Assembly: GCA_017936265.1 (NCBI GenBank)
Contig: JAGBFX010000028.1
Location: 1 to 47,008, forward strand
Origin: Bacteroidaceae bacterium
GTDB lineage: Bacteria > Bacteroidota > Bacteroidia > Bacteroidales > Bacteroidaceae
DNA: 47,008 bases
Direction: 5' to 3'
Position 1 is the stretch's first letter. Every line of letters starts with the position of its first letter. Position numbers and translations under genes: made by a program. Under the pieces are notes generated by a model. That model worked only from the letters and a program-made list of their open reading frames with translations, searched no databases and had not been told where the DNA came from. Shown here one piece after another: positions 17,857 to 26,057 of this stretch.

Positions 17857-18529
17857 CCTTATAGACCTGATATTCCCGCGCACATGCCTTGTATGTGGCG
17901 AACTGCTGTCGCCACAGGAGAAGGATATCTGTCTCGATTGCCTTGGCAAATTGCCCAAAATTGAGAAGATTCATCTTGAGGAGATTGAAAAGAGTTTCTG
18001 GGGAAAGATTTCAATAGAACGCGCTACATCTTTCATATACTACCATAAAAGTTCGCCCTACAACAACATCATCCATAACCTTAAGTACAAGAACCGACCA
18101 GAAGCCGGAGAGCGCCTTGCATTCCTTGCAGCTACCGAGATTGCCGAGAGCGGTTTCTTTGACGGGATTGATGCCATTGTCCCCTTGCCGCTCTCAAAGA
18201 AGAAAGAGAGGAAACGCGGCTACAACCAGTGCGACCACATTGCGGAGGGGCTCTCGCGCGCCACAGGTATTCCTGTAATAAAAGGAGCCGTTGCCCGCAC
18301 TACTGCCAACGAGACACAGACACACAAGAACCGCGATGAGCGCTGGAAGAACGTAGAAGGGATTTTCGCGCTTACCGATGCCCAAAAGCTCGAGGGCAAG
18401 CATATACTGCTGATAGATGATATCCTGACTACCGGAGCTACCCTCGCGAGCTGCGCCAAGACAATACAGGATGGATGCGAGTGCAGTATAAGCATTTTTA
18501 CCCTGGCATATACATACAATGGTATATAG
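17840..18529 (+). CDS. comF: ComF-family phosphoribosyltransferase-like protein
   Basis: 230-aa ComF/GntX-type protein. An N-terminal zinc-ribbon is formed by CLVCGELLSPQEKDICLDC (residues ~16-34), followed by a type I phosphoribosyltransferase domain with VPLPLSKKKERKRGYNQ and the PRPP-binding loop HILLIDDILTTGATL near 192-206. In competent bacteria ComF helps single-stranded DNA uptake; its role in Bacteroidetes is not settled. The ATG at 17840 is preferred over in-frame GTG codons just upstream. A strong terminator follows. Confidence 0.88.
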   Translation: MKWISDLIDLIFPRTCLVCGELLSPQEKDICLDCLGKLPKIEKIHLEEIEKSFWGKISIERATSFIYYHKSSPYNNIIHNLKYKNRPEAGERLAFLAATEIAESGFFDGIDAIVPLPLSKKKERKRGYNQCDHIAEGLSRATGIPVIKGAVARTTANETQTHKNRDERWKNVEGIFALTDAQKLEGKHILLIDDILTTGATLASCAKTIQDGCECSISIFTLAYTYNGI

Positions 18530-18563
18530 GAAGCCCATTTGAATTTCAGAAGCGATTTTGCTG

Positions 18564-18613
18564 TATAATAAAAGGAACTGCAGAATAAAAGTTCTGCAGT
18601 TCCTTTTATTATA
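18564..18613. terminator. Bidirectional terminator
   Basis: Perfect stem of about 22 bp (core aataaaaggaactgcagaa / ttctgcagttccttttatt) with loop taaaag, between convergent comF and the P-type ATPase gene. A and T tracts flank the GC part on both sides. Confidence 0.85.
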
Positions 18614-18643
18614 TCTGCCATAGGCAGACAACTCCTTGTCATA

Positions 18644-21406
18644 TTATCTATCTTTTACCTTGTTCCTTATGAACCTTGCCACATCGGCTACAATGAGCAC
18701 AGGCGATGTAATGAGCATTATCAGCCCCCAATCGGCAGGCGAAAGACGCGAAACGCTGAACAGCTGACCCGCGAATGTTACAATAAGCACCTGACCCAAC
18801 ACAATAACAGCCGCTATAAGCAGGAAACCTCCGCTGAATGACTCCTTTACCTTTTGGGGATTACGGAACAGGTCGATGATATCCTGAATGAGGCTACGGT
18901 CGGTATTGAAGTATTTTGCATTGAACAGATTCCAGAACTGCAACATAACGAATGTGGAGAAGAATACAGCGAGCTCGTAGCTGCCCAGATGCTCCTTTAT
19001 CTTCGACATGCTGAAGAAACCTGTCACAAAGAGTTTCAACGAATCAAGGTTCATCAACTGGGATACCTGTGTAATATCCTTGTGCCACAACAGTTGCCAG
19101 AATCCCATAAGCAATACAAAGAAGAACATTCCCACACCTACAATCCTCATCAGCATTGGTTTGTTGAGAATGTGGCTGTTAGGGTCGCGTGGTCTATGGT
19201 AAAGCACCGACTTGTCGGCCGGCAATGATGAGAGAGCCATGGCTGCAAAGGTATCCATGATAAGGTTTACCCATAGCATTTGCGTAACCGTGAGCGGAGA
19301 GTCCGTTCCCATGAAAGCACCGAAAAGCACTATGAGACACGCGCAGACGTTGATTGTCATCTGGAATATGATGAACCTGCGTATGTTCTGATAGAGTGAA
19401 CGGCCCCACATGATAGCCTTGTTTATGCTCGCGAACGAGTTGTCAATTATGGTAATGTCACTCGCCTCCTTTGCACGCGACGTGCCGTCTCCCATTGAAA
19501 GACCGACCTGAGCCTTGCTGAGTGCAGGCGCGTCATTTGTTCCGTCACCTGTCACAGCTACTACCTCGTTGCACTGCTGAAGAAGGGTTACAAGCCTTGC
19601 CTTGTCATTGGGACGCGCACGTGAGAGAATCTTGAAACTGTCGCTGCCGACAAGCGCAAGAGCCTCCTCATCACTCATCGCCTCGAATTCAGGGCCGGTA
19701 ATCCGTTGCGGTTCCTCATCCTCGCCTACGAGACCTATCTGACGGCCAATCTCGTTGGCTGTACCCGGGTTGTCACCAGTCACTATTATTACCCTTACAT
19801 GGGCATTCTCCTTGCACATCCTTATGGCTTCGGGAACATCTTCCCTGACAGGGTCGGCAATACCTACCACACCAAGGAAAATGGTATCATTATGCGCCTC
19901 GACTGCATTACCTTCAGCAGGAATAGGCTGATAGGCAAAGGCGAGGGTACGCATCGCACGTTTCTGGTACCCGGCAAGAGCGTTCTGGACCTCTTCTGTT
20001 GTTCCGTCGCCGGCAATGCGGTCACACATGCCAAGGACGACCTCGGGTGCTCCTTTTATAAAGCGTATGGGCTGCTCATCATTATTCAGGATTACGGTCG
20101 ATATCATCCTTTTTGTCTCGGTGGAGAATGGCTCCTGATGCAGATATACTGCATTGTCACGATAGACATCATAGTCGGGGCCGTTCTTGTGCATCCACTT
20201 TAGCAGAGCTACCTCTGTTGGGTTACCGATTGTGACAATCTCATTGTTCTCGTCCTTTGAGACCTCTGCCGTAGAGTTGACAGCCATGTTTGCCCTTACA
20301 AGTTCAAGTTCCTTGTCGCCACCGAAGAAGCAGGTCTCCATTACAGTCATCTTGTTCTTTGTGAGAGTACCGGTCTTGTCAGTGCATATTACTGTCGCCG
20401 CACCCATTGTCTCACAGGCATGCAGCTTGCGCACAAGGTTCTTCTCTCGCAGCATGCGACGCATGCTCAGTGCAAGACTTACGGTCACGCTCATCGGCAG
20501 GCCCTCGGGCACAGCAACGACAATCAGCGTCACCGCAATCATGATTGATGCCAGGATGAACTCTATGAGATGAATGAACCCGTCATCGACACTGCCCGAA
20601 AGCAGATAATACATCAGACGGCCAACCACTATGAGCACTGCAAACACGAAGCTCACAATCGATATGAACTTGCTGAGCTGGGCAAGCTGCTTGTTGAGAG
20701 GTGTCTCGACGTCGCTGCCCTCATTGACCTTGGCAACGCCCTTGCCCTCCTCGGTATCCATACCTACAGCTGTAACGCGATATACGGCCGTACCCTCAAT
20801 CACGGTGGAACCGCGCAGAAGGAAATTGGAAGCATATGTGGCATCAGGGTCAAAGTTCTCCTCGACGGTTGTCTTTGTGGCGTATGGCTCCCCCGTGAAA
20901 TTGGACTCATCAACACGCAGGGTATTCGACTCTATGAGTTCTCCGTCAGCGGGTATCTCATCGCCGCTCTCGAGTTTCACCACATCGCCGACCACCACAT
21001 CATGTTTTTTAATAAGCAGCATCTGCGAGTGACGCCTGCCCTTTACCATGCGGAACACCTTTACAGGACGGGAATCCTTTACTTTGTTCAGAATCTCGAA
21101 CTCCTTGTTCGCCTTTACTTCGAAAATGAAGGCAACACCTGTAGCCAACAATAGAGCCGAGAGCACTCCTGAAGGTTCAAGGAATATCGACAAATCCTTT
21201 CCCATGCAAGAGTATTCGTATGCCGACACTATCAGCGAAAAGGCGAACACGACAAGAAGTACAATTATTATCGGGTCCTTGAATTTCTGAAGATACTGTT
21301 TCCACAGCGGTTCTTTCTCGGGAGGCGGGATTCTGTTAAGCCCTACTCCGTTCCTTACAGCATCCGATTCGTTGGAAAGGCATTTGAAGTCATTTTTTCT
21401 TTTCAT
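18644..21406 (-). CDS. Calcium-transporting P-type ATPase, PMCA type
   Basis: Inner-membrane P-type (IIB-like) cation pump of 920 aa, predicted to export Ca2+ at the cost of ATP. Seen in order: N-terminal cytosolic part, TM1-2 (PIIIVLLVVFAFSLIVSAY), actuator domain with the FTGEP motif (VDESNFTGEPYATKT, near 170), the TM4 ion site VAVPEGLPMSVTVSL near 303, the phosphorylation motif ICTDKTGTLTKNKMT near 345, the hinge VTGDGTNDAPALSKAQVG near 617, and six C-terminal helices. The VPEGLP motif and length fit the PMCA-type group. A promoter at 21434-21462 lies just upstream. Confidence 0.94.
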   Translation of the reverse strand: MKRKNDFKCLSNESDAVRNGVGLNRIPPPEKEPLWKQYLQKFKDPIIIVLLVVFAFSLIVSAYEYSCMGKDLSIFLEPSGVLSALLLATGVAFIFEVKANKEFEILNKVKDSRPVKVFRMVKGRRHSQMLLIKKHDVVVGDVVKLESGDEIPADGELIESNTLRVDESNFTGEPYATKTTVEENFDPDATYASNFLLRGSTVIEGTAVYRVTAVGMDTEEGKGVAKVNEGSDVETPLNKQLAQLSKFISIVSFVFAVLIVVGRLMYYLLSGSVDDGFIHLIEFILASIMIAVTLIVVAVPEGLPMSVTVSLALSMRRMLREKNLVRKLHACETMGAATVICTDKTGTLTKNKMTVMETCFFGGDKELELVRANMAVNSTAEVSKDENNEIVTIGNPTEVALLKWMHKNGPDYDVYRDNAVYLHQEPFSTETKRMISTVILNNDEQPIRFIKGAPEVVLGMCDRIAGDGTTEEVQNALAGYQKRAMRTLAFAYQPIPAEGNAVEAHNDTIFLGVVGIADPVREDVPEAIRMCKENAHVRVIIVTGDNPGTANEIGRQIGLVGEDEEPQRITGPEFEAMSDEEALALVGSDSFKILSRARPNDKARLVTLLQQCNEVVAVTGDGTNDAPALSKAQVGLSMGDGTSRAKEASDITIIDNSFASINKAIMWGRSLYQNIRRFIIFQMTINVCACLIVLFGAFMGTDSPLTVTQMLWVNLIMDTFAAMALSSLPADKSVLYHRPRDPNSHILNKPMLMRIVGVGMFFFVLLMGFWQLLWHKDITQVSQLMNLDSLKLFVTGFFSMSKIKEHLGSYELAVFFSTFVMLQFWNLFNAKYFNTDRSLIQDIIDLFRNPQKVKESFSGGFLLIAAVIVLGQVLIVTFAGQLFSVSRLSPADWGLIMLITSPVLIVADVARFIRNKVKDR

Positions 21407-21433
21407 TTGCTCCTGAAGCTTATTATTCTGCTA

Positions 21434-21462
21434 CAAAAATATAGACATAAGAAGAACTCCAA
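21434..21462 (-). promoter_or_regulatory. Promoter for the P-type ATPase gene
   Basis: On the reverse strand, TTG (21462-21460), an 18-nt spacer and TATTTTTG (21441-21434), about 28 nt before the start codon. It is next to the hairpin ggtaaaaatccaa / ttggatttttacc (21463-21492), which may end the upstream TerB-like transcript. Confidence 0.5.
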
Positions 21463-21492
21463 GGTAAAAATCCAACCGTTTGGATTTTTACC
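21463..21492 (-). terminator. Hairpin after TerB-like gene
   Basis: Perfect 13-bp stem ggtaaaaatccaa / ttggatttttacc with a CCGT loop, 45 nt after the stop of the reverse-strand gene. No long T run follows the stem on that strand, so termination is probable rather than certain. Confidence 0.5.
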
Positions 21493-21536
21493 GGAATACA
21501 GTTTCACAAAGGAGAAACGATTAAAACGACAAGATA

Positions 21537-23075
21537 TCAATCAACACTGAGCCTGCGCCATAATTCTGTTTCGGGGATTGCGACAGGAGCATCGGTCGAT
21601 GAACGCTGCAGGTAGAAGCAGGCACTGTCAAGCAGCAGAAAATAGCTTTTGGAAACCGAATCGAACTTCACACAATAGTTCTCCTTGCCGGCGAGACCAT
21701 GAATACCTATGAAGACCTTGTTTATATAACTCTTCAGGCTACTACGGTGACGGATAATATTGGCGATATACCCCAGAAAACTGGCGTTTGAAGAGTCCTT
21801 GGTCGAGATGAACTCATATATTGCCATTAGATTGCATATAACCTGTGCCCATTCTGTCCCTTTTGCAGCGAGCAGACGGCATGAACTGAATATATCGAAA
21901 TTCCCGTCAGGCATCAGTTCATAGGCCGCATCACTCTCAAGATAGGCAAGTGCCTGTTCAAAGCACTCCTGAGAGACACCTCGCCTGCCATACCTGAGCA
22001 ACAGCAGATAGAAAGTTTTGGCCTGCGGTGCCGACTCGAACTTCAGTTTCTCATAGCCCAGCTGTTTGAGACAGAAGTCATATCTCCCGTTCATGACCAC
22101 GTCGCTCATGATTGCCGACTCGGAACTTAGATAATCGTACAATATACGGTAATACCCCTCATACGAGAGCAGGCACACCGGAGTTTCAAGCAGTTCCACA
22201 AAATACAGTATACGGCGTTTGAGTTCTGTGGATATGTCAATGCATAGGAAGTCGTTTCCACGCGTCATCCTGCCATCATCATCAAGCATGTAGCTGTCCT
22301 GAATCTTTATCATCAGAAAGGCATTGAACGGGAGCGATGACACATCAATGTTACATCGCGAGCAAACAACCCTGTAGAATGTTTCCGTATCAAGTCCTTT
22401 CAATATGTTGCTAAGGTCGTCGAGTTTGGCCCTGTCTCCGGCAGGAACTATGAACTCCATGGAGCGCCTGAGCAACCGGAACTTGTTCTCGGCTGTCCCT
22501 ACGGCATCCCAATGGCGTCCCAACTCCTCTACCACGGCGGGCAGATAGAACAGTTGCAAGCCCACATCGTTTAGAGCCTTGGTCAACAACAGATTGTCAT
22601 AACGATCGCTGAAGACCATGTGAGCCTCATCGCAATATCTCTTTTCGAGGTAAACGACCTGTCGCGACGTACATTCGGCCTCGCCCCCTGTTGCGGAGAT
22701 GACTGTACTCCACAATAAAGAATCATCCCCAAGCGAGAGTTTGACGGCAGAGAGCAGCATCTTCTCGCGCTCATCAATATCATTGTCGGCACCGACTATC
22801 GACTCAAGCACATCAAGAATCGCCGCCCTACACTCGCTGCTGACATTACGGAGCGAAGCTATCGCCTGCTGCAACGACAGATAGTGTATGAATTCCAGTT
22901 CCTCGGCGGCAATGCCACATGACTGCTGCAGAGCATCAAGCAGAGATACCTCGTTGCTATGTATATACTTATCGGCCTTGACCATATCGACAGCGAGCTT
23001 GAACAACGCCCTTTTCTGGACATTATTCAATTCAGGCATGATGTCGTCAAGTCTTTTTTTCATATCAAGTGGCAT
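21537..23075 (-). CDS. TerB-like domain protein, otherwise unknown
   Basis: 512-aa soluble protein. The N-terminal ~120 residues look like a TerB/DjlA-type all-helical domain: two helical repeats each carry an acidic loop, VKADKYIHSNE near residue 33 and VGADNDIDERE near 93, like the metal-binding aDgxixxxE loops of TerB. The remaining ~390 residues are mostly helical with a few beta segments and no recognised family; GRRGVSQECFEQALAYLESD resembles a helical repeat. No signal peptide. An alternative ATG lies 12 nt downstream (23063). TerB modules often accompany vWA and other stress proteins, and a vWA gene lies at 34.9 kb here. That link is inference. Confidence 0.6.
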   Translation of the reverse strand: MPLDMKKRLDDIMPELNNVQKRALFKLAVDMVKADKYIHSNEVSLLDALQQSCGIAAEELEFIHYLSLQQAIASLRNVSSECRAAILDVLESIVGADNDIDEREKMLLSAVKLSLGDDSLLWSTVISATGGEAECTSRQVVYLEKRYCDEAHMVFSDRYDNLLLTKALNDVGLQLFYLPAVVEELGRHWDAVGTAENKFRLLRRSMEFIVPAGDRAKLDDLSNILKGLDTETFYRVVCSRCNIDVSSLPFNAFLMIKIQDSYMLDDDGRMTRGNDFLCIDISTELKRRILYFVELLETPVCLLSYEGYYRILYDYLSSESAIMSDVVMNGRYDFCLKQLGYEKLKFESAPQAKTFYLLLLRYGRRGVSQECFEQALAYLESDAAYELMPDGNFDIFSSCRLLAAKGTEWAQVICNLMAIYEFISTKDSSNASFLGYIANIIRHRSSLKSYINKVFIGIHGLAGKENYCVKFDSVSKSYFLLLDSACFYLQRSSTDAPVAIPETELWRRLSVD

Positions 23076-23090
23076 TGCAATAACCTATTG

Positions 23091-23120
23091 CAAATATAAC
23101 CTAACAGAATCAAGTGCCAA
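23091..23120 (-). promoter_or_regulatory. Promoter for TerB-like gene
   Basis: On the reverse strand, TTGG (23120-23117), then TATATTTG (23098-23091), with 19 nt between TTG and the -7 box. This is an exact Bacteroidetes promoter 15-30 nt before the possible start codons at 23075 and 23063. Confidence 0.6.
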
Positions 23121-23180
23121 AAAATAGGGAGGCTTTTTTCAACAGCATCCCGGTAAAAAAGAAAAAGAGAAATAATAGGC

Positions 23181-23211
23181 AAAAAAAGAGCCGTGCTTTA
23201 GGGCACGGCTC
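23181..23211 (-). terminator. Terminator of aquaporin gene
   Basis: Reverse-strand stem gagccgtgc / gcacggctc (9 bp, loop about 6 nt) followed by seven T. It starts 21 nt after the aquaporin stop and insulates the TerB-like gene downstream. Confidence 0.85.
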
Positions 23212-23232
23212 CTTAAATGATACGGGCAGAAT

Positions 23233-23913
23233 TTACTTATCACTGCCGATAACCTTCCAGATTCCGGCTGCAAGAAGAGCACCCACAAAAGGTCCCACAA
23301 TGAATATCCACAACTGCTCAAGCGCAGCACCACCCTGGAACAGAGCAGGACCGATAGAGCGTGCAGGGTTAACAGATGTACCGGTGTAACGTATACAAAC
23401 AAGGTGGACAAGCACCAATGAGAGACCGATTGCAAGACCGGCAAAGTTACCTGCGCCCTTCTTGCTGTCAGTGGTACCCAGCACTACAAGAACAAAAATC
23501 ATTGTGAACACAATCTCAGCAACAAGACCGCCTGTAATGCTGACACCGGGCTGGCACGCATTAGCACCTGTTCCGACTACAGCCTCGCCGCTTGTAGAGG
23601 TACACAGATAAAGGATTGCCGCACCTGCAATTGCACCGATAACCTGGAACAGCATGTAGAGGACAGCATCCTTCGAGTTCATGCGACCGCTGACCCATAC
23701 ACCGAGAGTGATGGCAGGATTGATGTGACATCCGCTGATACCACCGATGGCATATGCCATGGCAACTACAGCAAGACCAAACGCCAACGAAGTGCCTACG
23801 ACCGTAGAGGCAAAGGCCGGATCGGCAGAATTACAACCAAGGCTTACGGCAGCACCGCAACCCATGAGCACCAGCACCATTGTGCCGACAGCTTCAGCAA
23901 GATACTTTTTCAT
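23233..23913 (-). CDS. Aquaporin / MIP-family channel
   Basis: Inner-membrane channel of 226 aa for water or small neutral solutes, with six transmembrane helices and two half-helices. The first NPA box is SGCHINPAITLGVWVSGR near residue 62 and the second is GTSVNPARSIGPALFQGG near 177, both intact. The N-terminus MKKYLAEAVGTMVLVLMGCG is the family start. A longer frame opening at 24108 adds 65 residues of poor composition and was rejected. Small residues and Arg after the second NPA favour an AqpZ-like water channel over a glycerol facilitator. Confidence 0.92.
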   Translation of the reverse strand: MKKYLAEAVGTMVLVLMGCGAAVSLGCNSADPAFASTVVGTSLAFGLAVVAMAYAIGGISGCHINPAITLGVWVSGRMNSKDAVLYMLFQVIGAIAGAAILYLCTSTSGEAVVGTGANACQPGVSITGGLVAEIVFTMIFVLVVLGTTDSKKGAGNFAGLAIGLSLVLVHLVCIRYTGTSVNPARSIGPALFQGGAALEQLWIFIVGPFVGALLAAGIWKVIGSDK

Positions 23914-23974
23914 AGCTTGATAATTTAGACTTAGACAATTATACAAAACCGGCATCAACGGATGCCATACTGCG

Positions 23975-23982
23975 CAAACGTA
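23975..23982 (-). promoter_or_regulatory. Possible -7 box for aquaporin
   Basis: Reverse-strand TACGTTTG fits TAnnTTTG about 62 nt before the start codon. The only upstream TTTG (24001-23998) is 15 nt away, short for this class. The rest of the 23914-24185 intergenic stretch shows no gene. Confidence 0.35.
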
Positions 23983-24185
23983 CAAAAAAAGTGAAAACAA
24001 ATAAAAAAAATCATACAAAAAATCAATACAGAGGAGCGATTTGTGCAAATGAGAGTCCAAATAACAAGAATTTTTATCAACCCTGACGGAGAGAGACCCG
24101 ACAAACATCCTTTAACATCAAGTATCCGTGTTGCAAAAGTATTACCGACAACAGCTATTGCTACACTATTTTTTCAGTCACATCA

Positions 24186-24216
24186 TTGTCTGAACGGAAT
24201 AATAATCATATATTTG
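24186..24216 (+). promoter_or_regulatory. Promoter of the accessory locus
   Basis: TTG at 24186-24188, a 20-nt spacer and TATATTTG at 24209-24216: an ideal housekeeping-type promoter about 100 nt before the sigma-like gene. It is the clearest promoter of the 24-44 kb gene series. It implies that the sigma factor itself is made constitutively and is held in check after synthesis. Confidence 0.6.
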
Positions 24217-24318
24217 CGATTGAACCCCGGGGAAACGGAACAACGTTCATAGAATAAGAAAATGTTTTCAGTAGTTTTACATTTCCGACCCCCGAACAGT
24301 ATTACCAGGAAAAACACA

Positions 24319-24903
24319 ATGACCGACAAACAGATAATAGAAGCACTTATAGCACGTGACACGTACGTGACCGAGCAGTTCTTTTTCAGGGACTGCCGGC
24401 CTCTTTTCACAAGTGTCATACGCCAGATTTTCCCGTACTTTGTCGACTATGACGAATTCGTGAACGAATTCTACATATACCTCATGGAGAACGATGCCTA
24501 CAGGCTCAGACAGTTCCAGGGACGCAGCACCATATACCAATGGCTGAAGGTTGTTGCCATACGCTACTTCTTGGCCAAACGCGACAGCATGATAGAAATA
24601 TACCCCAAAGCATCTCTTTCCGATAGCTGCGGGGATGATGCCGGCACTGATGAAGAGCCTGGCATGACAGCCCGCATGGACATTGAGCGTCTACTGGCCC
24701 TCATGAGCAACAAGAGGTACGAATATGTCATAAGAAGAGTTGTCCTGCAGGAAGCCGAGCCGAAAGATGTGGCTATGGAACTGGGGACAAACGTAGCTAA
24801 CTTGTATAACATTAAGAAACGTGCTCTCGAGGCTCTGACCGAGATAGCGCTTAAGGAGATTGGGAAATATGAAAAGAAAACCGGTAAATACCATCTCGGA
24901 TGA
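24319..24903 (+). CDS. Divergent ECF-like sigma factor
   Basis: 194-aa sigma-70-family protein. Region 2 is near residues 15-90 (FVDYDEFVNEFYIYLMEND, then STIYQWLKVVAIRYFLAKR, the -10 recognition and melting helix). Region 4 is near 125-185 (KRYEYVIRRVVLQEAEPKDV and the helix-turn-helix NVANLYNIKKRALEALTEIA). Region 2 is more divergent than in the 1256 sigma factor. The ATG at 24319 is preferred to an in-frame upstream ATG at 24262. Its 3' end overlaps the next gene by 35 nt, so the two are coupled as a sigma / regulator pair. It may drive internal promoters of the locus; no repeated motif was confirmed. Confidence 0.8.
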   Translation: MTDKQIIEALIARDTYVTEQFFFRDCRPLFTSVIRQIFPYFVDYDEFVNEFYIYLMENDAYRLRQFQGRSTIYQWLKVVAIRYFLAKRDSMIEIYPKASLSDSCGDDAGTDEEPGMTARMDIERLLALMSNKRYEYVIRRVVLQEAEPKDVAMELGTNVANLYNIKKRALEALTEIALKEIGKYEKKTGKYHLG

Positions 24904-25987
24904 GGTACTGGCAGCATTCCTCGACGGCAATGCGACAGCACTGGAGAGTCAGGCCATTCTGGACATGATGTCCGAAGATGAAGGATTGAGAGAGCTGTTG
25001 CATATTTCTCAGTCGGTGGATGCAGAACTTGCCGCGTTCCCCCTGGACGCAGCATCAATTCCCATGACAGCCATAGCCGCGTCATGCCCCGAAGAGAACA
25101 TCTGCAGCCTTGAATGTGAGAAATATATCCTCAACCACTTCAATATTGAATTCGATGAACCGTCCCTGCTCAATGAGTCCATCGAGCATGGTTGGCTGAA
25201 CAATGATGGTACGGCCCTGCACAACATCGGACGTCTGCTCGAAAATCACGGCTTGCATGTGACACGCCGTTACAACTGCAGCATCGAGACCATGGCAAAG
25301 GTCATAGCTGAAGGCGAATGTGTAATTGCAGTCGTAGACGGAGGCGAACTGCTCGGAAACAGGGAGGAAGAGTCGTACGAAGAGATATATATGGGAGAGA
25401 TTCCCGACCACACTGTCATTGTGACTTCATGCGACCTTGAGAGCGGAACGGTAACGGTGTCCGACCCCAACTCGCCCAACAGCGAGGATAAATACCCCGT
25501 TGAGCAGTTCATCGATGCATGGAACGATTCAAAGAACTTCATGCTGTCAGCAGCCCCTTACGGATGCAAGGAATATACCCCTACCCCCATAGACATTTCC
25601 GACATTGAGCTTGATGAAGAGCTTGACCGGCTTACTGAGACCATTGCCGAGAATGCACATGAGATATGGGCCCTGAACCGCAAGGCAGACGGATGGAGCT
25701 ACGGCCCGAAACGCGATGACACGCTCAAGCAGACCCCGGACATGGTACCGTACGCGAAACTCCCCGAAAGCGAGAAGAAATATGACCGCGAAATGGCCGT
25801 CAGAACCATAAAGCTGCTGAAGAAACTCGGATACGATATTGTCAAGCACAAAGAGTCAGATAATTCCATAAGCCTTGGTAGACGCATAGATCCGACATTC
25901 GGTTATGACAGACAGATACGTGCATGCTACTCCGCTCTTGATAATGAGACAGAGTTCCCTGACGCATGTGATGAACCGGAATTTTAA
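24869..25987 (+). CDS. Anti-sigma-like / C39-type protease / RyR fusion
   Basis: 372-aa protein with three parts. Residues 1-55 (ISDEVLAAFLDGNATALESQ) resemble the start of cytoplasmic anti-sigma domains but have no zinc cysteines. Residues 72-232 look like a C39-type papain-fold domain: NICSLECEKYILNHF aligns with the DCGPASLAMVL catalytic helix, giving Cys79, with His181 in PDHTVIVTSCD and Asp199 in VTVSDPNSP, so the triad is intact. Residues 243-326 are a RyR domain (AHEIWALNRKADGWSYGP, then DMVPYAKLPESEKKYDR). No signal peptide or membrane helix. It overlaps the sigma gene by 35 nt. Inference: it holds the sigma factor and releases it by self-cleavage when RyR binds a ligand. Confidence 0.75.
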   Translation: MKRKPVNTISDEVLAAFLDGNATALESQAILDMMSEDEGLRELLHISQSVDAELAAFPLDAASIPMTAIAASCPEENICSLECEKYILNHFNIEFDEPSLLNESIEHGWLNNDGTALHNIGRLLENHGLHVTRRYNCSIETMAKVIAEGECVIAVVDGGELLGNREEESYEEIYMGEIPDHTVIVTSCDLESGTVTVSDPNSPNSEDKYPVEQFIDAWNDSKNFMLSAAPYGCKEYTPTPIDISDIELDEELDRLTETIAENAHEIWALNRKADGWSYGPKRDDTLKQTPDMVPYAKLPESEKKYDREMAVRTIKLLKKLGYDIVKHKESDNSISLGRRIDPTFGYDRQIRACYSALDNETEFPDACDEPEF

Positions 25988-26057
25988 CCGGAACCGCCAG
26001 AATGCGAGCAAGCCATGAGACACACTCCAATACGTAATACTTCATTAAGGTACTATT

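Noticed and set aside
23914-24108. N-terminal extension of the aquaporin frame
   Set aside because: The extra 65 residues do not resemble MIP proteins, and the family N-terminus MKKYLAEAVGT begins at 23913.
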